From: Thermoflexales bacterium
GTDB taxonomy: Bacteria > Chloroflexota > Anaerolineae > S140-20
Direction: 5' to 3'
Assembly (NCBI GenBank): GCA_015484715.1
Contig: WFUY01000379.1
Span: forward strand, 1 to 7,651
DNA length: 7,651 nt
The notes under the pieces were generated by a model. It was not told the DNA's origin. It saw only the letters and a program-made list of their open reading frames with translations, and ran no database searches. Positions 1 to 3,003 of this stretch are shown in pieces. How positions within the stretch are numbered: position 1 is the stretch's first letter; every line of letters begins with the position of its first letter. The position numbers were made by a program, and so were the translations under genes.

Positions 1-42
1 AAAAAAGCAACAAAACCAGGGTGCATCCCGGTTGCACCCTGG
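1..42 (-). terminator. Intrinsic terminator, minus strand
   Basis: Perfect 10-bp stem (CCAGGGTGCA at 16-25 with its complement at 33-42) and a 7-nt loop. On the minus strand the stem is followed by a T-rich tail (complement of 1-15, two T runs broken by GTTGC). It would end transcription coming from the right, the direction of the gene at 227-550, and may be a second stop behind the terminator at 156-181. No T run follows on the plus strand. Confidence 0.8.
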
Positions 43-87
43 CCTAACTGCGCGCTAGCGCCTGCGCTGCGCTCGCAGCACGGGAGC

Positions 88-102
88 GTTCACTGGGTGA
101 AC
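88..102. repeat. GTTCAC-tgg-GTGAAC dyad, copy 1
   Basis: Perfect 6-bp arms around a 3-base spacer. The dyad and its flanks (74-104) match 2013-2046 at about 28 of 31 positions with a 2-base gap. It could be an operator, or a trace of a duplicated coding segment. Confidence 0.5.
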
Positions 103-127
103 AAGAGCGGCGACAACGTTGCGGAAC

Positions 128-150
128 CGTGCGCTGCCCCGCAGCGCACG
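128..150. repeat. 10-3-10 inverted repeat
   Basis: Perfect arms CGTGCGCTGC and complement, spacer CCC. It stands immediately before the terminator at 156-181 and shares the C-N3-G loop closure of the dyads found elsewhere in the window. Confidence 0.65.
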
Positions 151-155
151 CGGGC

Positions 156-181
156 AAAAGAAAAGCCCGGGCGCGCCGGGC
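156..181 (-). terminator. Intrinsic terminator of the minus-strand gene
   Basis: GC-rich 6-bp stem (165-170 with 176-181, loop GCGCG). On the minus strand it is followed by TTTTCTTTT (complement of 156-164). It lies 46 bp beyond the stop codon of the gene at 227-550, the place expected for that gene's terminator. Confidence 0.8.
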
Positions 182-226
182 ACGCCCAGGCTCGAAGGCG
201 GTGCCGTCCCTGGCACCTGGGGGCTG

Positions 227-550
227 CTAGAGAAGCCCCAATTCCCGGAGCACCCGCTCGCGCTCGGCGGCCGGCAGCTTCCGCAAGAGCTCGGCCGCCT
301 TGTCGGCCGGGTCGCGCCGGCGCCGCTCCCCGGCGAAGTCCGAGACCCGGATGGTCACGGTCTCCCCGTCCTTGGGGAGCTCCCCGGCCCGGCGCACCTC
401 ATCCTGCCACCGGATCAAAGCGAGCTTGGCGCCCATCCGAGCCGCTGTCTCCGGGTCGTCGATCTCGACCCGGACGTTCACCCGCACCGGGTCGGAGTCG
501 CGCGACAGCCGCACCCGGGCGTTCTCGAAGGTGACAACGTCGTTGCTCAT
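227..550 (-). CDS. Small protein of unknown function
   Basis: A 107-residue protein that I do not recognise. The first half alternates charged and hydrophobic residues in a beta-like pattern (residues 5-31). A helical stretch follows (about 34-52, ending RWQDEVRRAGELPKDGE), then a short beta segment (VTIRVSDF) and a charged C-terminal helix (about 82-107). There is no membrane segment, no signal peptide and no clear helix-turn-helix. The ATG at 550 is backed by GGGAGGA 7 bases upstream, a promoter at 595-622 and two terminators downstream, so an independent single-gene unit is likely. It is the only minus-strand gene here and diverges from the late-type operon. That position is common for regulators or accessory proteins, but nothing in the protein itself shows such a role. 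Confidence 0.72.
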   Translation of the reverse strand: MSNDVVTFENARVRLSRDSDPVRVNVRVEIDDPETAARMGAKLALIRWQDEVRRAGELPKDGETVTIRVSDFAGERRRRDPADKAAELLRKLPAAERERVLRELGLL

Positions 551-594
551 CGCTTGATCCTCCCATCAGTAGCGCAGCCCCATGCTGCACTCAT

Positions 595-622
595 AGCATA
601 GCACACCCCGTCGGGGAGTCAA
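595..622 (-). promoter_or_regulatory. Sigma70-type promoter for the minus-strand gene
   Basis: Read on the minus strand: -35 TTGACT (617-622), 16-bp spacer, -10 TATGCT (595-600). The start codon lies about 45 bp downstream of the -10 box. The spacer contains the dyad CCCCG-T-CGGGG (606-616), which a repressor could use. A further dyad CTATG-cacc-CATAG lies upstream at 645-658. Confidence 0.72.
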
Positions 623-696
623 GCTCGCGCCCCATGGAAGTTTTCTATGCACCCATAGGCGGAGCTTATCGCCCGGGCGCGCGTGGGCGCCCCTGC

Positions 697-760
697 ATAT
701 CCGAATATCCGGGCGTTCGAACATTCGAATCCCACCGTATCAGAATATTAGCGAACAGCC
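697..760. repeat. AT-rich island with 8-bp motif rhythm
   Basis: Two tandem octamers, ATATCCGA and ATATCCGG (697-712), are followed by two abutting 8-bp palindromes, GTTCGAAC (715-722) and ATTCGAAT (723-730). Then come GTATCAGA and ATATTAGC (737-752) in the same 8-base register. It stands out as AT-rich in a GC-rich region. Protein-binding or duplex-opening DNA is plausible, but no function is shown. Confidence 0.5.
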
Positions 761-782
761 CGAACCGCCCGGGGCGGCCGCC

Positions 783-880
783 ACCCGCACCCGCGGGCCG
801 GTCACAGCCGCACCGCCGCCGCACCCGCCGGTGCGGGTGCACGTGCGGAAGGTTCGCACCCGCGGGGCACCCGCACCCGG
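783..880. repeat. Cluster of ACCCGC repeats with a hairpin
   Basis: ACCCGC occurs at 783, 789 (tandem), 823, 858 and 869, with a variant ACCCGG at 875 and one inverted copy at 834-839. GCACCCGC (821-828) and its complement (833-840) form an 8-bp stem with a 4-base loop. Possible iteron-like or terminase-binding DNA. Given the GC content, some repetition is expected by chance. Confidence 0.45.
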
Positions 881-950
881 CCGGGGCCCCCCTTCGCGCA
901 GCGCGTGCTGGGTGTCTGACCCACCTTCGAGCCGGCCCAGGATCGAGTGT

Positions 951-967
951 GTAGCACAGAGTGCTAC
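951..967. repeat. 7-3-7 dyad, first of four over the promoter
   Basis: Arms GTAGCAC and GTGCTAC, spacer AGA, centre 959. It is the most upstream of four dyads spaced about 30 bp apart. Confidence 0.65.
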
Positions 968-978
968 CGCGTCCGCGC

Positions 979-999
979 CTGTGTCACGAAGTGACACAG
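979..999. repeat. 9-3-9 dyad just upstream of the -35 box
   Basis: Arms CTGTGTCAC and GTGACACAG, spacer GAA, centre 989. It ends 6 bp before the -35 element, a typical activator or repressor position. The C-GAA-G loop is one known to make very stable small DNA hairpins. Confidence 0.72.
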
Positions 1000-1005
1000 C
1001 GTTCC

Positions 1006-1034
1006 TTGACACGCACGCGTGCGTGTGCTATACT
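1006..1034 (+). promoter_or_regulatory. Strong sigma70-type promoter of the plus-strand operon
   Basis: Consensus -35 TTGACA (1006-1011), 17-bp spacer, -10 TATACT (1029-1034, five of six consensus bases). Transcription should start near 1040-1042, about 30 bp before the first start codon at 1073. It is the only clear plus-strand promoter and probably drives holin-like to portal genes and beyond. An 18-bp perfect palindrome (1009-1026) fills the spacer and overlaps the -35 box, which suggests repression by a dimeric protein. Confidence 0.85.
1009..1026. promoter_or_regulatory. 18-bp palindrome in the promoter spacer, likely operator
   Basis: ACACGCACG followed directly by its complement CGTGCGTGT, centre 1017.5, with no spacer. 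It covers the last three bases of the -35 box and most of the spacer. A bound protein here would block RNA polymerase. Confidence 0.6.
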
Positions 1035-1038
1035 TGCC

Positions 1039-1057
1039 GCAACAGCAAAGCTGTTGC
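1039..1057. repeat. 8-3-8 dyad at the transcription start
   Basis: Arms GCAACAGC and GCTGTTGC, spacer AAA, centre 1048. It sits at the predicted start of the transcript, just before the ribosome binding site (1061-1066). It could act as an operator or as a 5'-end RNA hairpin protecting the message. It is not a terminator, since no T run follows. Confidence 0.7.
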
Positions 1058-1072
1058 AGCGGGAGGTTCGAC

Positions 1073-1273
1073 ATGCTCGCCGGCTGGAAGACGCTCATCA
1101 CGAATGGGGTAGTGCTGCTCGCGGCCCTCGCGGCGATGTTCGGGCTGGAGATTGGGGCCGATGAGCGCGAAGCGCTCATCGCGGGGGCAATGGCGCTGGT
1201 CAACATCGCCCTGCGCTTCGCAACGAAGGGGCCGGCGGGCCCCCTCGCGCGCTCTGCGCGCAAGGAGCGGTGA
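1073..1273 (+). CDS. Holin-like small membrane protein
   Basis: A 66-residue protein with two hydrophobic segments (about 10-25 and 34-50) separated by an acidic turn (GLEIGADERE), and a basic tail ending ARSARKER. The pattern 'WKT.ITN...LAALAA.FG ... ALVNIALRF.TKGP' is typical of small phage membrane proteins annotated as holins or holin-associated. Such proteins form membrane lesions at the end of infection. The ATG at 1073 has GGGAGG six bases upstream. An in-frame GTG at 1019 lies inside the promoter and can be dismissed. It is first in the operon and is followed after one base by the lipoprotein gene. No endolysin is seen here, so lytic activity is inferred from the fold pattern only. 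A perfect 10-3-10 inverted repeat (1159-1181) lies within the gene. Confidence 0.75.
   Translation: MLAGWKTLITNGVVLLAALAAMFGLEIGADEREALIAGAMALVNIALRFATKGPAGPLARSARKER
1159..1181. repeat. 10-3-10 inverted repeat inside holin-like gene
   Basis: Arms CGATGAGCGC and its complement around a GAA spacer. The spacer is an in-frame Glu codon (D-E-R-E-A-L-I). The central GCGAAGC is the known ultra-stable DNA mini-hairpin core. Confidence 0.7.
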
Positions 1274-1274
1274 G

Positions 1275-1715
1275 ATGGCCCGCCCGAGCAGCTACGCTGC
1301 GAGGCCCCTGCGAACTCTGCTCGCCCTGCTGCTCGCCGCTACTGTCACAGCGGGGGCCGGCTGTGCCGGCCCCGCCGTGCGCGCCGAGACGGCCCGGCAA
1401 CAGCTCGCCGTTGCCGAGGCGCAGTACACGGCGGCTGTTCGCACCGCCATCGACCTCTACCGGAGCGGTGTGCTCACCCGCGAGCAGGCAGCGAAGCTGC
1501 ACCCGCTCTTCCTGCGGGCGCGGGCCGCGCTCGACGCCGCCCACGCGGCCCTTCGGGCCGGGGTGCCGCAGGACACCGTCGGCTATCTCCGCGTCACCAA
1601 CGAACTGTTGATCCAGATTCGGCAGATGCTCCAGGAGGCGCAGCAGTCTGCGCCCACTGCCCGTCGAGGAGGCCCCGTATGGGTACCGCCGCACTCCTCC
1701 AAGCTGTGGACCTGA
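1275..1715 (+). CDS. Putative phage lipoprotein or exported helical protein
   Basis: A 146-residue protein. A basic N-terminus (residues 1-13) and a hydrophobic run (14-28) lead to a single Cys at 30, suggesting export and lipid attachment. The lipobox is poor, however: G-A-G-C, with Gly instead of Leu/Val at -3. The rest is largely helical. The region 'QYTAAVRTAIDLYRSGVLTREQAAKLHPLFLRARAALDAAHAALRAG' (about 50-96) matches a type of protein often found beside phage holins. The start at 1275 has AAGGAG seven bases upstream. An outer-membrane spanin-like role is possible, but the protein is longer than Rz1-type spanins and the identification is weak. Its end overlaps the next gene by 37 bp. An open frame upstream of 1275 only shadows the holin-like gene. 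Confidence 0.72.
   Translation: MARPSSYAARPLRTLLALLLAATVTAGAGCAGPAVRAETARQQLAVAEAQYTAAVRTAIDLYRSGVLTREQAAKLHPLFLRARAALDAAHAALRAGVPQDTVGYLRVTNELLIQIRQMLQEAQQSAPTARRGGPVWVPPHSSKLWT
1353..1373. repeat. 9-3-9 inverted repeat at the lipobox codons
   Basis: Arms GGGGCCGGC and GCCGGCCCC with the Cys30 codon TGT as the spacer. It encodes A-G-A-G-C-A-G-P. Confidence 0.65.
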
Positions 1716-1891
1716 TGCTCGCCCTCAACACGTTCGCGCTCCGCGCTATCGAGACCCAGCAGCGCGTAGCGGCGCTCATCAGCGCCGCGCAGCGGGAGGG
1801 GCGAGACCTCACCGAGGAGGAACTGTCCGCGCTACGCGCAGACAGGGAGCAGGTCTTCCAGGAATGGCAGAAGATCGTTGGGGATCAGTAG
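1679..1891 (+). CDS. Small helical phage protein, unknown function
   Basis: A 70-residue, almost entirely helical protein. The first helix (4-24) is hydrophobic or amphipathic, and the second half carries the motif 'RVAALISAAQREGRDLTEEELSALRADREQVFQEW' (29-63). Proteins with this 'AxxEGRDLTxEELxAL' pattern commonly follow the lipoprotein in phage late cassettes, where their role is unknown. The ATG at 1679 is preceded by GAGGAGG six bases upstream. The gene overlaps the lipoprotein gene by 37 bp and the next by 28 bp, which points to translational coupling. It carries an 8-4-8 inverted repeat (1769-1788). Association with the membrane or with the lysis proteins is a guess from position only. 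Confidence 0.75.
   Translation: MGTAALLQAVDLMLALNTFALRAIETQQRVAALISAAQREGRDLTEEELSALRADREQVFQEWQKIVGDQ
1769..1788. repeat. 8-4-8 inverted repeat
   Basis: Arms GCGGCGCT and AGCGCCGC, spacer CATC, within the small helical protein gene. Confidence 0.5.
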
Positions 1892-2079
1892 TCCTCGCCG
1901 ACGTGCAGGCGGGCATGTCCCAGCTCTCCTCCTGGAACGAGGAGCTGGCCGGGCAAGCCCTGCGCGCCTGCCCCTCCTGCGGCCAGATGGGGCTCGTGCA
2001 GCACACCGCATGCGCAGCATGCGGGCGCGTTCACTCGGTGAACATGGGTGGGGAAGAAGATGCCCGAAGCCTTCGATAA
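1864..2079 (+). CDS. Small zinc-ribbon protein
   Basis: A 71-residue protein with a four-cysteine zinc ribbon, CPSCG (Cys36, Cys39) and CAACG (Cys50, Cys53), spaced by ten residues. This is followed by R-V-H-S-V-N and an acidic tail. Such ribbons bind a single structural zinc and often contact nucleic acid or protein. The ATG at 1864 overlaps the previous gene by 28 bp and has only a distant GGGAG. ATG at 1915 (giving 54 residues, ribbon intact) is an alternative, also with a weak site, so the start is uncertain. The last 20 bp overlap the next gene. The codons for the second cysteine pair and beyond carry two dyads (2006-2024 and 2029-2043). A related peptide can be read at about 82-114, suggesting an old duplication. 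Confidence 0.68.
   Translation: MAEDRWGSVVLADVQAGMSQLSSWNEELAGQALRACPSCGQMGLVQHTACAACGRVHSVNMGGEEDARSLR
2006..2024. repeat. 8-3-8 inverted repeat in zinc-ribbon gene
   Basis: Arms CCGCATGC and GCATGCGG, spacer GCA, a C-GNA-G type loop. It stands 5 bp before the GTTCAC dyad. Confidence 0.6.
2029..2043. repeat. GTTCAC-tcg-GTGAAC dyad, copy 2
   Basis: Same dyad as at 88-102 with spacer TCG. It lies just before the ribosome binding site of the gene at 2060 and could regulate it, or may simply reflect the V-H-S-V-N codons. Confidence 0.5.
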
Positions 2080-2260
2080 GTGCGTCCGGGGTGGGGGCCG
2101 CGTCCGCACGATCAGTGGCCCCAACAAGCAGATGGGCCTGCGCGCCGGCCAATACCGGCGCATCTGCTTCCCGAAGGGCGGCGGTCACCCAGTGCTCGGC
2201 GAGGTCCGGGAGAACGCGCTCTCCCGGGCCCTGCAGAAGGGAGGAAAGAGGGGTGAGTAG
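2060..2260 (+). CDS. Small basic phage protein, unknown function
   Basis: A 66-residue basic protein (MPEAFDKCVRGGGRVRTIS...). The opening 'FDKCVRGGGRVRT' followed by 'YRRICFPKGGGHP' is a pattern I associate with small phage proteins of unknown role. Two cysteines (8 and 36) and many Lys/Arg/Gly residues make nucleic acid binding conceivable but unproven. I chose ATG 2060, which has GGTGGGGAAG at the proper distance. A GTG at 2048 would add four residues (V/M-G-K-K) and lies inside that ribosome binding site. The gene overlaps the zinc-ribbon gene by 20 bp, and its stop overlaps the GTG of the next gene by 8 bp. Confidence 0.72.
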   Translation: MPEAFDKCVRGGGRVRTISGPNKQMGLRAGQYRRICFPKGGGHPVLGEVRENALSRALQKGGKRGE

Positions 2261-2756
2261 CCCGCCCGACGCGCTATGCGCGGAGGCCCCGGCGAGCCTC
2301 TCCGAGGCTCGCAGCGGCGAGCCCGCTGCTGCCCCCAGCGGCAAAGCCGCTGTGTGGGCCGCCCTCCCGGAGCGCGCCCGCTCGGTCCTCGCCCTCTACC
2401 TGCGGGGCCTCCCCCTCCCAGACATCGCCCGCGAGCTTGCCCTCTCTGAGGGCGAGATCCTCACCATCCTCGAGGGCGCCCCAGCCCGCCGCTACATAGA
2501 GCTTCGCCTGCGCGAGGCCGAGAACGAGCTTCAGCACCTTCTGCCGTCAGCAATAGACGCCGTGCGGGCCGGTCTCTCCCATCTCGAGCCCGAGGTCCGC
2601 CTCCGGGCCGCCGACCAGTTCTGGAAGCTCACCGGCCGCTACAAGCAGGACGCGGGCTCCGCCCGCGTCAGCGCCGAGGACGTCGTGCAGCAACTCCTCG
2701 TCCAGGTCAACATCCACACACAGCAGGAGAAGCCCGATGCTCCGGACCGCTCCTAG
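2253..2756 (+). CDS. terS: Probable terminase small subunit
   Basis: A 167-residue protein. Residues 1-32 are a low-complexity Ala/Ser/Glu/Pro leader. Residues 36-75 form a helix-turn-helix ('ERARSVLALYLRGLPLPDIARELALSEGEILTIL'). Residues 80-128 are helical, with 'LLPSAIDAVRAGL...PEVRLRAADQFWKLTGRY', the layout common in phage small terminases. The tail (140-167) may bind the large subunit. Small subunits recognise the packaging site and hand DNA to the large subunit, here encoded one gene downstream. The GTG start at 2253 follows GGGAGGAAAGAGG. The frame is open further upstream to 1878, but that part only shadows two other genes. Three inverted repeats crowd its 5' end (2292-2352) and may include the packaging site. 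Identification is by architecture and position, not by a diagnostic motif. Confidence 0.72.
   Translation: MSSPPDALCAEAPASLSEARSGEPAAAPSGKAAVWAALPERARSVLALYLRGLPLPDIARELALSEGEILTILEGAPARRYIELRLREAENELQHLLPSAIDAVRAGLSHLEPEVRLRAADQFWKLTGRYKQDAGSARVSAEDVVQQLLVQVNIHTQQEKPDAPDRS
2292..2352. repeat. Three clustered inverted repeats at the 5' end of terS
   Basis: Three perfect dyads. First, a 9-3-9 repeat (2292-2312, arms GCGAGCCTC and complement, spacer TCC). Second, 7-5-7 (2311-2329, arms GCAGCGG and CCGCTGC), sharing two bases with the first. Third, 7-3-7 (2336-2352, arms CAGCGGC and GCCGCTG, spacer AAA). They encode the low-complexity leader of the small terminase, so the DNA structure may matter more than the peptide. 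Confidence 0.65.
2439..2453. repeat. 6-3-6 inverted repeat in terS
   Basis: Arms GCCCTC and GAGGGC, spacer TCT, located at the codons of the helix-turn-helix recognition region. Confidence 0.45.
2649..2669. repeat. 9-3-9 inverted repeat in terS
   Basis: Arms GACGCGGGC and GCCCGCGTC, spacer TCC (an in-frame Ser codon). It encodes D-A-G-S-A-R-V in the linker before the C-terminal tail. Confidence 0.65.
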
Positions 2757-3003
2757 CCCCACCCGCATCACCGCCTCCGGCACGGTCGACTCGAGCCGGG
2801 GCTTCCTCCACTACGTCGTGCTCACCGCTGGCGATGCCGCCGCCGCTGTCTTGTCCCTAGCCGACGGGGGCAACACCATCCTCACCGTCAAGGCGGCGGC
2901 CGCCAGCACCGAGCACGTGATGCTCCCGAACACCCGCTACGGCAGCCTCTCCGCTACCCTGACCGGCACGGGCGCCGAAGCCACCCTGGGCATCTCGAAG
3001 TGA
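2737..3003 (+). CDS. Small beta-rich phage protein, possible decoration protein
   Basis: An 88-residue protein with short alternating hydrophobic strands and Gly/Ala/Thr turns ('GTVDSSRGFLHYVVLTAGDAAAAVLSLADGGNTILTVKAA...YGSLSATLTGTGAEATLGI'). This resembles the small beta-sandwich proteins that many tailed phages encode near head genes. No signal peptide or cysteine is present. The ATG at 2737 follows AGGAGA six bases upstream. It overlaps terS by 20 bp and terL by 4 bp (GTGA), so it should be translated together with both. A capsid accessory or decoration role is an inference from fold pattern and place. A gene between the two terminase subunits is not the commonest order. Confidence 0.65.
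   Translation: MLRTAPSPTRITASGTVDSSRGFLHYVVLTAGDAAAAVLSLADGGNTILTVKAAAASTEHVMLPNTRYGSLSATLTGTGAEATLGISK

Larger units (their letters stand above)
43..155. other. Short non-coding stretch with several dyads
   Basis: This stretch lies between two minus-strand terminators and I see no convincing gene. It holds a 10-bp palindrome GCGCTAGCGC (52-61), a 6-2-6 dyad (66-79), the GTTCAC dyad (88-102) and a 10-3-10 dyad (128-150). Plus frame 1 is open here and reads G-S-V-H-W-V-N-K-S-G-D near 82-114. That resembles the end of the zinc-ribbon protein at 1864-2079, so a decayed copy of such a gene is possible. Confidence 0.4.
623..950. other. Non-coding region rich in repeats
   Basis: Roughly 330 bp between the divergent promoters. 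Open frames exist on both strands, but none has a good ribosome binding site and their translations are low-complexity Arg/Pro/Ala/Gly. Contents, left to right: an AT-rich island with 8-bp spaced motifs (697-760); a very GC-rich stretch with ACCCGC repeats and an 8-4-8 hairpin (783-880); and a TGGGT-gtctg-ACCCA dyad (909-923). It could be an operator region, a packaging site or an origin. The sequence alone does not decide. Confidence 0.6.

Noticed and set aside
97..601. Plus-strand open frames opposite the minus-strand gene
   Set aside because: Low-complexity Arg/Pro/Ala translations without good ribosome binding sites; the minus-strand frame has promoter, ribosome binding site and terminators.
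715..736. tRNA gene suggested by TTCGAAT
   Set aside because: The five bases before the loop do not pair with those after it, and no acceptor or anticodon arms can be drawn.
634..954. Plus-strand open frame in the intergenic region
   Set aside because: No properly spaced ribosome binding site, covers repeat-rich DNA, and the translation is Arg/Pro/Gly-rich with no recognisable fold.
783..1057. CRISPR array
   Set aside because: Repeats are 6-8 bp, unevenly spaced and without constant-length spacers; the dyads have different arm sequences.
1019..1072. Earlier GTG start for the holin-like gene
   Set aside because: It lies within the promoter spacer, upstream of the expected transcription start; ATG 1073 has an ideal ribosome binding site.
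1159..1181. Intrinsic terminator inside the holin-like gene
   Set aside because: Strong dyad but no T run on either strand, and it would cut off the operon.
1878..2252. N-terminal extension of the terminase small subunit frame
   Set aside because: This part runs across the zinc-ribbon and basic-protein genes in another frame and reads as Arg/Ala/Ser-rich; GTG 2253 has a strong ribosome binding site.
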